From NCBI GenBank assembly GCA_947368535.1, contig CANBHY010000001.1, forward strand, positions 1 through 64,000: 64,000 nt of DNA. The letters run 5' to 3'. A program made the position numbers and the translations under genes. The stretch is from an uncultured Clostridium sp. (lineage in GTDB: Bacteria; Bacillota; Clostridia; TANB77; CAG-508). The notes under the pieces are model-generated. The model searched no databases, had not been told where the DNA came from, and was given only the letters and a program-made list of their open reading frames with translations. Positions 1 to 8,929 of the stretch are shown in pieces; positions within the stretch are counted from its first letter, which is position 1, and each line of letters begins with the position of its first letter.

Positions 1-74
1 AATTTTATGAATATTTTATTATTTGTTGTATATGTTAGTGGTTGTTTAATATTATTTTGCGTATTTTTTGTGTT

Positions 75-103
75 TTTACTTTTATAAAAATATGTTGTAT
101 AAT
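75..103 (+). promoter_or_regulatory. Candidate sigma-A promoter
   Basis: TTTACT at 75-80 and a perfect TATAAT at 98-103 are separated by 17 bases. They lie upstream of the secreted-protein gene that starts at 198. The -35 matches the consensus at four of six positions. In such AT-rich DNA, chance matches are common, so this is tentative. Confidence 0.4.
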
Positions 104-158
104 TTATGCTATGCTTATTTATTAAGAACGGTTGTAATCGTTCGGTAAGCAAAAAAAA

Positions 159-738
159 CTGTGGGAGATACTTGTGTCTATTACAGGAGGTAATATCATG
201 AAAAGACATTTAGGTATCATTATGGCGTTAGCCATGGCTTTCACCTGCCTTTGTGGCACTACTGCGTTTGCAGCAGAGGCAGAACCCGTTTCCAATGTGG
301 TTGCCGTTGAAGCGAGCGACAGTGGGATTGTTCCTTACGGATCGCTGAGTGGATATGGTCAGCATTGGCACAATTCTGGCGAAAGCACCGTCGGCGATTT
401 CTATGTCAATGTAACTGGCATGGGCTGGCCTACTGCACAGCTTACTTTAAACATTGAGAACTTCGGTTCCAATGATGCTGTGGCAGTTCAGGTTTACAGA
501 CCGGATGGCACTTTCGCATGGGGGACACTTGATAATGCTGGTGATTACATCACTATGTCCAACAAGGACAACTGGCATAACATCAAGTTCCTTAACGGTC
601 AGACAGGAACCTATCGCATTCACTATTCCATCATCAACTGGAATGGCAATACCCCTGGGTCCGGTCGCATTAACTGCTGGATTTATTAATTTCAGCAAAC
701 AGCAACAGTAAGTAACAAATAGTTAGTATCTCCCACAG
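159..738. repeat. Perfect 14-bp inverted repeats bracketing a secreted-protein gene
   Basis: CTGTGGGAGATACT at 159-172 recurs as its exact reverse complement at 725-738. The two copies enclose the 198-689 gene with its ribosome site but leave its promoter and terminator outside. The interior is visibly richer in G+C than the flanks. The arrangement could be the ends of a small mobile cassette or a long-range RNA stem in the transcript. No flanking target duplication is obvious. Confidence 0.6.
198..689 (+). CDS. Small secreted protein of unknown function
   Basis: A 163-residue protein begins at ATG 198, seven bases after a perfect AGGAGG; an in-frame upstream GTG has no such site. Residues 1-28 form a classic signal peptide ending AFA before AEA. 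The mature part is rich in Trp, Gly and Asn, lacks cysteine after the signal, and looks like a small beta-sandwich. I do not recognise a family. Codon use favours G/C-ending codons such as CGC and GGC, unlike every neighbour, so it was probably acquired recently. It has no CGG codon. A strong terminator follows. Confidence 0.8.
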   Translation: MKRHLGIIMALAMAFTCLCGTTAFAAEAEPVSNVVAVEASDSGIVPYGSLSGYGQHWHNSGESTVGDFYVNVTGMGWPTAQLTLNIENFGSNDAVAVQVYRPDGTFAWGTLDNAGDYITMSNKDNWHNIKFLNGQTGTYRIHYSIINWNGNTPGSGRINCWIY

Positions 739-742
739 ATTT

Positions 743-774
743 CCGTAGACTGGTGTACCAGTCTACGGTTTTTT
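743..774 (+). terminator. Strong intrinsic terminator
   Basis: Eleven-base perfect arms at 743-753 and 758-768 enclose a TGTA loop and are followed by six T residues. It ends the transcript of the secreted-protein gene. The DNA between this hairpin and 983 is AT-rich and shows nothing I recognise. Confidence 0.9.
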
Positions 775-983
775 ATTAAGGCAAAAAATAAATCTTTTAT
801 ATTTTCTTACATTTTCTTTAAAGTTTTTATCTAATAAATATGGTATATGTTTTTGATAATCCATATATTACTTCCTTTCAAAATTGTAATTTATGATTTA
901 CTTATTACTTTTTTCTGTCAACTTTTTTGTTTACACTATTGCTAATAATATAGAAATTTGAAATATAGCTACTGATAAAATTC

Positions 984-1898
984 TTATTTTCCATTTTCAA
1001 ATTTTAATTTTTTTTGGCGCTTAGCTTCAAATTTCCAATAACCATGATTACGATTTCGATGTTTTTTTTGAATCTTGTTTTGATTGTTTTTCATGTCTTG
1101 TTCAGCATTTAATATAATAGCTTTTTTTTCGTTGGAAACAAATTTAAGAAAAACATCATATAGGTACAGCCATCCATCGTATGAGATTTCAGTAAGCGTT
1201 GACTCTAATTTAATTTTTAAAAACTTGCAAATGCGTTTTTGTTGCTCATAAGTAAACAATTTTTTTGTTTTATCTTTGAAAGTATTTCCAGATGCTAAAA
1301 ATATATATGACAGAAAATTTCTATAGTCTATCGCATCCTCAACATCAGCAGATGTTTTTCTTTGAAAGTGAGCAAAACATATTCGTGCATTTGGCACAGG
1401 ATAAAAATCTGATGGTTTAAACTCATAAATCAATTCAGCGGAAAACCAAGGTTTGTATAAAAGAGACCTCAAACTTTCGTTATAAAAGGGCTGTCCAGAA
1501 TACCTGAGAAAAGCCTCATACTGCATTATGAAATATATATCTTCAGGAGGATTATCGGCTTCAAATACCTTTTTCACAATATCAGCAGTTATGTTAAATG
1601 GAATATTTGCACATACTTTATATGGTTCTTTTACTGATATTTTATATTTTAAAAAATCCATCTCTATTATTTGAACTTTTTTAGATTCTTTATACTTTTC
1701 AGATAAAGTTTTCGCTAATTTCGCATCAAACTCTATTGCTATAACTTGCTTGCTTTTTTTTGCAAGTTCAATGGTAATAATTCCTTTTCCAGGACCTATC
1801 TCAATTATAATATCGTCGTTACAAATATTACTCTTTGATAACAAAGTCGCTACAAGTTGTTTACTATGTAAATAATTTTGCGAATGTTCTATTCCCAT
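984..1898 (-). CDS. Erm-type 23S rRNA (adenine-N6) dimethyltransferase
   Basis: A 304-residue Rossmann methyltransferase of the Erm/KsgA family. Seen: the SAM-binding loop EIGPGKGIITIELA near residues 33-46, an acidic EFD at the next strand end, and the catalytic NIPF motif followed by NITADIVKK. Erm enzymes methylate A2058 of 23S rRNA and give macrolide-lincosamide-streptogramin B resistance. The C-terminus has an extra Lys/Arg/His-rich tail of about 35 residues (KHRNRNHGYW), as in some Erm subgroups. The start is ATG 1898 behind AAAGGAGG. No leader-peptide attenuator is evident upstream. It is probably ICE cargo. The resistance role is inferred from family. Confidence 0.85.
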   Translation of the reverse strand: MGIEHSQNYLHSKQLVATLLSKSNICNDDIIIEIGPGKGIITIELAKKSKQVIAIEFDAKLAKTLSEKYKESKKVQIIEMDFLKYKISVKEPYKVCANIPFNITADIVKKVFEADNPPEDIYFIMQYEAFLRYSGQPFYNESLRSLLYKPWFSAELIYEFKPSDFYPVPNARICFAHFQRKTSADVEDAIDYRNFLSYIFLASGNTFKDKTKKLFTYEQQKRICKFLKIKLESTLTEISYDGWLYLYDVFLKFVSNEKKAIILNAEQDMKNNQNKIQKKHRNRNHGYWKFEAKRQKKLKFENGK

Positions 1899-1976
1899 AA
1901 ATACCTCCTTTACAAATTACTATTTGGTGTTTCGATTATATCATAAAGAACAAATAATTTTCAACTTCATAACAAA

Positions 1977-2336
1977 TTATGCACATTTAAAAGCTAAATT
2001 CACTACTTCATTTTTCATAAAATTTATACATTGAGATATAACTTCGTTTACATTACTAAAAAAAAGAAATTTTGCTTTTATTGTTGGCATTTTGATTACT
2101 CGTATCATAGCAAAAAAGACTATTCTTTTACAATTTACATTATATTCATTAGATATTCTTGCAAAGCATTCTTCTAATGAATAATGTTTCTCTATTATAT
2201 TACCTATTATTTCTGTAAAAATAGCTTTTTGAAAATCATTAAATTGTGCATAATGTTTTAAATAATCTTTGGCAATATTTCTATAATGATCATCTGATTT
2301 TTTGCCTATTCTATCTATTATTTCCTTTTTATTCAT
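1977..2336 (-). CDS. Hypothetical protein
   Basis: A 119-residue, predominantly helical, soluble protein with no recognised domain. It begins MNKKEIIDRIGKKSDDHYRN and ends in a stretch rich in Asn and Phe. The ORF stands alone, with a start downstream of a weak GGGGAGA site. It lies in the cargo region between erm and the regulator genes and has host-like AT-rich codon use. Confidence 0.6.
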   Translation of the reverse strand: MNKKEIIDRIGKKSDDHYRNIAKDYLKHYAQFNDFQKAIFTEIIGNIIEKHYSLEECFARISNEYNVNCKRIVFFAMIRVIKMPTIKAKFLFFSNVNEVISQCINFMKNEVVNLAFKCA

Positions 2337-2368
2337 TTGTTCTCCCCATATTTATTTTAATTAAAATA

Positions 2369-2575
2369 TTATACTTTTTCTCTGCAAAACTCATTTTCTA
2401 TATATTTTGCTTGCTCTTTTGTAATTCTTTCATTAACTATTGCTAGTCTTAATAATGCTTTTATATTTTCCCATTTCATACATCTACATCTTCCCATTGC
2501 TGTTTGTTCTATATATTCTATTATTTCTTCAGCTATGTATTTTGGTACTATAAAATTGTCAATTTTCGTTTCCAT
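2369..2575 (-). CDS. Small hypothetical protein
   Basis: Sixty-eight residues from ATG 2575, chosen because AGGAG lies just upstream; the longer reading frame to 2626 has no ribosome site. It contains a CxC pair (RCRCMKW) and charged helices and has no recognised domain. It is divergent from the regulator at 2675, so the roughly 100 bases between them must carry both promoters. Confidence 0.55.
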   Translation of the reverse strand: METKIDNFIVPKYIAEEIIEYIEQTAMGRCRCMKWENIKALLRLAIVNERITKEQAKYIENEFCREKV

Positions 2576-2674
2576 TATTTGCCACTCCTGTTTTTCTATT
2601 ATAGTGGTTATATAGCCAATAGTCAAGTGGCATATTAAAATTATATAATTTTTAAGAAAATAGGTGATTTTAGT

Positions 2675-2911
2675 ATGTATAAAGTGAAATTGGAAAATGG
2701 CTATTATCTCTTTAAATTACAAGATTTATTGAAAAGTAGACATATAAGTATTAACAGGTTTATGAAAGATACCGATACAGATTTTAAAGTAATTAAACGA
2801 ATAATGAAAGGCGATTTAGTAAGATTTGACATTACTGTTCTTGCTAGATTTTGTGATTATCTTAATTGTTCTTTAACTGATATTTTAGAATATATACCAA
2901 ATAGCAAATAA
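2675..2911 (+). CDS. Cro/CI-type (XRE) transcriptional regulator
   Basis: A 78-residue compact helix-turn-helix protein of the short Cro/CI class: LLKSRHISINRFMKD, then the recognition region VIKRIMKG, and the typical end LARFCDYLNCSLTDILEY. It is the only plus-strand gene between 0.7 and 37 kb apart from the transposase. It therefore faces away from the long minus-strand ICE transcripts, which is the usual position of an ICE repressor. An AGGTG ribosome site precedes ATG 2675. The target operator is not identified. Confidence 0.8.
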   Translation: MYKVKLENGYYLFKLQDLLKSRHISINRFMKDTDTDFKVIKRIMKGDLVRFDITVLARFCDYLNCSLTDILEYIPNSK

Positions 2912-2951
2912 AAAATATGGAGATTAAAACTCATTTAATCTTCATATTTTT
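2911..2951. terminator. Bidirectional terminator
   Basis: Sixteen-base arms at 2911-2926 and 2936-2951 pair with one mismatch, with A-runs on one side and T-runs on the other. It separates the convergent regulator gene and the 2959-3168 gene. Confidence 0.75.
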
Positions 2952-2958
2952 TATGAAT

Positions 2959-3168
2959 CTAATTTATAAGTGCATTTAAAATCCCACTATATTGATTACT
3001 TAATTTTGATATATCGCCATTTTTAGAACTATGCGACATTATAAATTCTTCTATACTCATTTCACATTTTCTTAATTCTTCTTTGCTATATTCCCTATCT
3101 TCTACATTTATTCCTGCTACTTGTAACAATTCTATTTCTTTATCTTTAAATTGTTTCTTTAAGTTCAT
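2959..3168 (-). CDS. Small hypothetical protein
   Basis: A 69-residue hydrophilic protein, MNLKKQFKDKEIELLQ..., with no recognised domain. ATG 3168 follows an AAAGGGGA ribosome site. It sits directly downstream of the 3184-3438 gene with a 15-base gap, so the two are probably co-transcribed. Confidence 0.55.
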   Translation of the reverse strand: MNLKKQFKDKEIELLQVAGINVEDREYSKEELRKCEMSIEEFIMSHSSKNGDISKLSNQYSGILNALIN

Positions 3169-3183
3169 TTTTAATCCCCTTTC

Positions 3184-3438
3184 TTATTCTTTTATTGCTA
3201 CTAATAATTCATTATCTTGTACTATTCTCTTTTGTTCTTTATATGTAAATTTTGCACCAGTAAAAAATACTTTGTAATATAAATTTTCTAATCTTGTTTT
3301 GCATAAAGCTAAAAATTCATCTGTTTGTTCTTCAGTTAGGTTATGTTTTACTCTTAACTCATAAAATGTAAAAATAATCTCATTTTGATTTATATTCATT
3401 TTGCTATTTATTAGGCTTTCTACAAATTGTGTTGTCAT
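3184..3438 (-). CDS. Small hypothetical protein
   Basis: An 84-residue helical protein with a conserved-looking Glu/Lys-rich centre (LTEEQTDEFLALCKTRLENLYY). The ribosome site is CGGAGTG, nine bases before ATG 3438. Because the CGG here is in a leader, not a reading frame, it is not one of the recoded sites. No family recognised. Confidence 0.55.
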   Translation of the reverse strand: MTTQFVESLINSKMNINQNEIIFTFYELRVKHNLTEEQTDEFLALCKTRLENLYYKVFFTGAKFTYKEQKRIVQDNELLVAIKE

Positions 3439-3513
3439 TGCTTTTCACTCCGTTTCTTTTTGAATTATAGCACTTATTTTTGATTTTGTCTTTAAAAATG
3501 ACAAAAAAAATAA

Positions 3514-3553
3514 TAGGAATGGTACTTATTATTTCTAACAAATACCATTCCTA
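3514..3553 (-). terminator. Terminator of the ICE transfer operon
   Basis: Perfect 11-base arms (TAGGAATGGTA and its complement) at 3514-3524 and 3543-3553 are followed on the minus strand by TTATTTTTTTTG. It lies just past the stop of the 3555 gene and so closes the long minus-strand transfer operon. Confidence 0.85.
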
Positions 3554-3554
3554 C

Positions 3555-3740
3555 TTATCTCCCAATTTCTTTTCTATAAATGATTTTATCTATTTCCTTT
3601 GAAGTAATTTCTTTTTTATTTATTGTTTCTCCTTTGTCATTTACTATCTCTGCATAATATTTTTTTCTTTTGTATATTTCTAAAATTACTGCTTTATTTT
3701 TGTTTTTCAACTCCACTACATCAAATTTTTTTATCTTCAT
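3555..3740 (-). CDS. Small hypothetical protein, SH3-like fold likely
   Basis: A 61-residue basic protein, MKIKKFDVVELKNKNKAVILEIY..., with alternating beta-strand pattern like the short DUF4314/KOW-like proteins carried by conjugative elements. It is the last gene of the transfer operon, 16 bases after the CHAP hydrolase. The function is unknown and the fold is a guess from strand pattern. Confidence 0.55.
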   Translation of the reverse strand: MKIKKFDVVELKNKNKAVILEIYKRKKYYAEIVNDKGETINKKEITSKEIDKIIYRKEIGR

Positions 3741-3756
3741 AATATATCACTTTCCT

Positions 3757-5373
3757 TTATTGATATGCTGGCGTTCCATAACCTAAAATAACACTACTGC
3801 CCACATCATAAATATTTTGTTTACACATATCTCCTGTTGTATTTCCCTCAATAGTATAAACCTTATTGTTTTCTACTTTTTCTACAATTCCTGTATGATC
3901 TGCCTGTCCATCATTGCTATCTGCCCAGTCAAAAAAGATTATATCTCCGTGCCTTTGGAGTATAACTTCCATCTTGCCATAATCCACGATTTTGAAACCA
4001 GACAACTCCCTCACTCTGACAACCTGCATACTTTGGAACTATTCCTGCATTTATATAACCGGCATTGTTCAGCACACCAAGAAACAAAACAGGCACACCA
4101 TTCAACCCTAAATTCAAAACCATACCAACTCCAATAAGGCTCTCCGTCCTATATTTCCTATTTGTGAGATAGCAACTTTTACAATGTCACTATTTCCTCC
4201 TCCATATATAAGACTTGACCAATTACTAGCATATTTTTCATTCATTAGTTCATTTAACTGTTCTCTTTGTGCTTGATTAAGATTATATTGATTTGATATT
4301 TCTTCTATACTTTTTACTCTAACTGTAAGGTGTAATGTTTCTTTAATTACTTCTATTTCTCTTTCTCCACCTCGTCCATCTGGAACTTTTACTTTTTCTT
4401 GTCTTTTATCTACTACCTCATTAAATTCGTTCATATCCCAGAATACTTTTTTTAATGTTTTTGCTCTGTTGTCATCCATAGTCATAACATCTACTTTATA
4501 ATCTCCATTGCTTATCATTACTGTATAAACTGCTATTACATCTCGCCAATTTGCTCTTGCATATTTAATGTCATAATCTGCGTTAGGGTGTTGTCCTTTC
4601 TTTTTCTCTATTTCTTTTGAAAATTCTGTATTCAATTCTGCCATTACACTATTTACTGTCATTTCTCCGTCTTTTTTCTCATTTGCAAAAAAGATTCCAA
4701 ACACAGAACTGCATATCATAGCAATTAAACAAATTACAACAATTACTACTACTGCTACCCAACCTCCTGCAATAATTGCTGAAACAAGTGCCTTTGTTGC
4801 TGCAATTATTGCTTTGATTATTGCTATTGTTGTTTTAATTGCTACTTTTGTTGCTTGTATTGTAGTTTTTACAGCTTGTTTTGTCATTTGTGCCGTTCTT
4901 TGAGCTAGTTTTACACTATTTTTTGCTACTTGCTTTGTTGTTTTTATTGTTGCTTTCGCTGTTTTTTCTGTTGTTTTAACTGTGTTTTTTGCTGATTTTA
5001 CTGTGTTTTGAACTTTTTTTATATTTCTTTTTGCTTTGTTTATTGTGATTTTTCCTTTTCGTTTTACATTTTTTATTCCTTTTTGTGCCTTTTTTATCTG
5101 CACTTTTCCTTTTTCAATATTCTGTATAGTTTTTTCAAAATTTTGCTTTCCTTTTCTATTTAATCGTGGTGTATAGTAAATAATATCGTGCATTGTGCTA
5201 TTTACTTTATTTTCTGCATATTCTTGTGCTGTGTTTTCGTTCTTTTCGTAATTTTCTTTCGTTTTGTCTTTTACACTTATTATATTTGATTTTAGATTTT
5301 GTCCCATTATCGTTGCTCTATCAAGTTTCTTTATACTGATTTCTTCTTTTTTCTTTGTTTTTATATCTGCCAT
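3757..5373 (-). CDS. Membrane-anchored CHAP-domain peptidoglycan hydrolase, three CGG frameshift sites
   Basis: A 537-residue cell-wall hydrolase that would open peptidoglycan for the conjugation channel. Residues 1-150 are Lys/Thr-rich with repeated KTTxKxxK-like helices. A transmembrane segment follows ([20 protein letters not shown]), then the extracellular part and a C-terminal CHAP domain with catalytic Cys in [15 protein letters not shown] and His in DHTGIVEKV. The frame breaks at three in-frame CGG codons (4144-4146, 4059-4061, 3947-3949). Skipping the C gives [25 protein letters not shown] and [11 protein letters not shown], all conserved in the family. ATG 5373 is chosen over 5448 because GGAGG precedes it and it directly follows the sortase stop. 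Without the shifts the catalytic domain is never made. Confidence 0.9.
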
Positions 5374-5375
5374 TG

Positions 5376-6131
5376 CTATTCCTCCAATCCTGCCTTTATT
5401 TTCTTTGCTACAACTACTAATCGTCCGTTTTTGTTGGAATATTCGCAAGTGCTTAATGTAATCAATTTATCGCCATAATCTGCTGTTTTTTCTGTTTCAT
5501 AAAAAGAAAGCTCTTTACATTTTTTTATAAATGTATCGAACTCCTGCTTTGAACTACTATCTACAAATTTATAATATTCAAAACCTGTATATGCAACTGT
5601 TTTGAATACTGCTATTATTTCATAATCTGCATTTTCATATATGGTATTGAAACTTATTACTTTATGATTATCGTAAAATTCTTTCTTTTTATATTTTTCT
5701 AATTCTCCAAACATTTGATTATTCTTAATATGATGACCATATATAATAACATTATCACTTGTCTGCACATTGCAATATTCTGCAATGTAAGGTGTTCCTA
5801 ACTGTGAATATTGTTTGTAAAAGTTTTTTCTTAAATAGTAATCTTTTCTATTGCTTTCTGTCTGCATAACAGGGTAACTTATATTGGTATTTTCTATTTC
5901 TAACCACCCTACAAAATCATTATTCAATTCATATAACTTTTTCAAATTTATGCTTTCTTCTTGTTGTTTTTCGTTTTGTTTCTCCTGGCATTCCGTGATA
6001 ATGTTCTCTAATTCTTCAAAAACTTCGTTTTGTTCTTTATCTTCTTTATAATTTATTATAATATAGCTAATGCTAGTAACTAAACTAGCTACTAGCATTA
6101 TAACTAAAAATATATAGAACTTTTTATACAT
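5376..6131 (-). CDS. Class B sortase
   Basis: A 251-residue membrane-anchored transpeptidase with an N-terminal transmembrane helix (residues 5-27). The sortase signature residues are all present: His in IIYGHH, Cys in TLSTCEYS and Arg in GRLVVV. Class B enzymes cleave short sorting signals and attach proteins to peptidoglycan or polymerise pili. The likely substrate is the Cna-B adhesin at 29.3-33.4 kb, whose C-terminus carries TPKTGD. The start has GGGAG five bases upstream. The stop is directly followed by the CHAP gene. Confidence 0.9.
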   Translation of the reverse strand: MYKKFYIFLVIMLVASLVTSISYIIINYKEDKEQNEVFEELENIITECQEKQNEKQQEESINLKKLYELNNDFVGWLEIENTNISYPVMQTESNRKDYYLRKNFYKQYSQLGTPYIAEYCNVQTSDNVIIYGHHIKNNQMFGELEKYKKKEFYDNHKVISFNTIYENADYEIIAVFKTVAYTGFEYYKFVDSSSKQEFDTFIKKCKELSFYETEKTADYGDKLITLSTCEYSNKNGRLVVVAKKIKAGLEE

Positions 6132-6145
6132 ATTGCTCCCTCTTT

Positions 6146-8474
6146 CTATATAACCTCGTTTAATTTTGTTGTCATCAATTTATAAAGTTCTGTGTCCTTT
6201 GGAAACTTATTTACAAAAGGTATTAGCGAATTTCCTATCTTTAATAATCCGTGTCCTGCCTCTACATTTGTTATAAAACTCAACTGTTGGTCTGATATAT
6301 TTAATAGTTTTGCAAGTTCTGCCCTGTCCGTGCTTGCTTGATTAAGCATTATTATTAACTCACTATTTGCAAGCATTGTTCTTGCTAAATCACTTCTCAA
6401 CAAATCTTCCACATTTTGTGTAATACCTGTGCAACAAGCTCCATACTTTCTAACTCTTTTCCACAAAGTAAAAAGGAAGTTAGCTGAATATTCATATTGA
6501 AACAAAAGATATATCTCGTCAATATAAATATATGTGCTTCTTCCTTTTTGTCTGTTTGCTGTTATTCGATTGAAAATGCTATCTAATATTACTAGCATTG
6601 CAATAGGTTGTAATTGTTTTTTTAGTTCTAGTATATTGTAACAAACTAACCTATTATGAATATTTACATTCGTTTGTTTTGCAAAAGTATTCAAACTACC
6701 ATTACTAAATAATTCTATTGCTAATGCTACATCTTTTGCCTCTTTCTCATTTTGTTTTAGTAGTTCTTCTCTAAAATCTTTTAATGTTGGTGGCTCTCCC
6801 TCATAATCATTGTCTTGATATTTTTTATATACATTTGCCGTACATCTATCAATTATTGACCTTTGTTGTGGCTCTAATGCTTTTCCCATAAGTTGCTCAC
6901 ATAATGAAAGCACAAACTCTGATTTTAATACTATTGGATTCGCATTATCTCCATAAAATTTATTCATATCCATTGCGTTTATGTGATTTTTGCTTGTTGA
7001 AGATATTTCTACAAGCTCTCCTCCAAGTTCTTTTACAAGTCCTGCAAATTCATTTTCTGGATCAATGATTATTATATCTGCGTCTTTTTCTTTTAGCATT
7101 ATTGAACTTATTTCTTGTTTAGCTGTAAAACTTTTTCCACTTCCAGAAACTCCAAGTATAAAACTGTTTCCATTCAATAATTGTTTTCTATCTAGTAATA
7201 TCATATTTTTTGAAATTGCATTTTGTCCGTAATATATTCCGTTTAGGGTGCTGTACCTCTTGCACTTTAAAAGGCATAAATACTGCTAAACTTTCTGTTG
7301 TTAATGTTCTTAATGTTTCTATTGTTTCTATTCCGATAGGTAGTGTTGTATTTAATCCGTCCAACTGCTGAAATCTTAATATTCCAAATTGACATAGATT
7401 TCTTCTAGCTGTTGTTAATATTGCCTCTGTTGTATTTTCAAGTTCTTTTTCTGTATCTGCTATAAATACAACTGTAATTAGTCCTAAAAACATACGCTGA
7501 TCTCGTGTCATTAAATCATTCAAAAACTCTCTTGCCTCTTGCTCTTGTTGTTCCATATCAAAAGGAACTGACGCAAGAAAATTATTATTTTCGCTTTGTT
7601 TTCTTATATAATTTGCTTTGTTTGTTTCTACTCCTAACAATATTCGTTCTGCGTCTTTTATTGCCTCATCTGTTGCTACTGGCGATATATCTATTGTTAA
7701 TGTTAAGTTTTTACTAATATCTGTTAGTTCTGCTATCATACTGTCTTTTATAAATGAGGCATACTCTTTTAGAAATATTACTCTACCGAATTTATCTCCC
7801 ATCTTGAAATAGTCTTTTTTGAACTCAAAACTGTCTGGGCATATATAATCTTTGAAAGAGTGTCCTTTCTGCATATTGTCTATCATATCAAAATTAAAAC
7901 TGCTTTCCTCTCCTATTCTGTAAAAATTGTGTAGCATTTTTAATCTTTCGTTTGAATCTAACTCTATACAAGCTGAATTTAACTTTTTAAAATGTTTATT
8001 TAATTCTACTGCTATTCTTCTGAAAGCTGTTCTAGCCTCCTCCAAGTTTTTCTTTTTAATAGTTATTGTTATATATTTTTCTTGCACAATACCATTACTT
8101 GTTTTTGCTCCCTCATCAATTAGTCTATTATATTCACTTCTTAATCTATCAAGTTTATCTTTTTCGTTTTCTATTTTAATGTTATTTTCTATATTCTGTT
8201 CATTCATTTTGCTATTTAATATGCTGATTTTTACAAGCATTTCACACTCAAAAGCATTAAGTATTTGCATATAGTCTAAAAACATTGCCTCTTTATCTTC
8301 TTCGCTTGCTACAATGTAGTTAATATCTGTAAATTTAAAGGTTTTGGAATATTTATTTTTTCCTACTAAAAATACTCCATCTCTCCATATTCGTTTTACT
8401 GGTATAACATCTTGCACACCCTTTGGAATTATATATTTTTCCTTATCTTTTTTGAATAAATCAATTATTTTCAT
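6146..8474 (-). CDS. virB4: VirB4-type conjugation ATPase, one CGG frameshift site
   Basis: A 775-residue type IV secretion ATPase that powers DNA transfer from the inner face of the membrane. The N-terminal half is the VirB4/TraE-like region. The C-terminal half has Walker A GVSGSGKSFTAK, Walker B IYIDEIYLLF and the arginine-containing GACCTGITQNVEDLL. The frame breaks at the in-frame CGG at 7239-7241; skipping C gives VQHPKGIYYGQNAISKNMIL, which matches the conserved sequence just before Walker A in this family. A second nearby CGG (7227-7229) is out of frame and correctly left alone. The start has AAGGAGG upstream. It lies downstream of prgI, the usual order. Confidence 0.95.
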
Positions 8475-8522
8475 AAATCTTACCTCCTTTTTAAGAGGTA
8501 AAATCTCTACTATTGTTTTTCT

Positions 8523-8909
8523 TTAATCCTTTTTATTATTTATTTTCTTTTTGCTCTTTTTCTCTTTCTTTTTGTTTTTTTCATATTGCCTATACATATC
8601 TAAATATAAATTATTAGGTTTGAATACTAATTTTTTAGGTGTTAATATCTCTGATTTAACCCAAGCTATAAAAAACTTTTCTGCCGTCATTCCATTGTAT
8701 TTTACAAATCCTAGTAATGCAAAAGGAACTGCACCTGCCATACATAGCCACGATACAGTTCCTGTATTATTGAATATTGGTTTTGTTATAAAATATATTC
8801 CGACTGCTACAATACAAGCTAGTGCCGAACATACAAATTGCCTCATTGTTAGTCCAAAGAATATATTTTCTTTGTATTGCCTTATTTCCTTATTTATTTT
8901 AACTTCCAT
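8523..8909 (-). CDS. prgI: PrgI-family conjugation membrane protein
   Basis: A 128-residue protein with the PrgI pattern: a short N-terminal strand (MEVKINKEIRQYKENIFFGL), two adjacent transmembrane helices (about residues 27-70), and a Lys-rich cytoplasmic tail. PrgI proteins are the VirB3-like partner of VirB4 in Gram-positive type IV systems. It is 48 bases upstream of virB4. AAAGGAGA precedes ATG 8909. No in-frame CGG. Confidence 0.85.
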   Translation of the reverse strand: MEVKINKEIRQYKENIFFGLTMRQFVCSALACIVAVGIYFITKPIFNNTGTVSWLCMAGAVPFALLGFVKYNGMTAEKFFIAWVKSEILTPKKLVFKPNNLYLDMYRQYEKNKKKEKKSKKKINNKKD

Positions 8910-8929
8910 AAGTTATTATCTCTCCTTTT

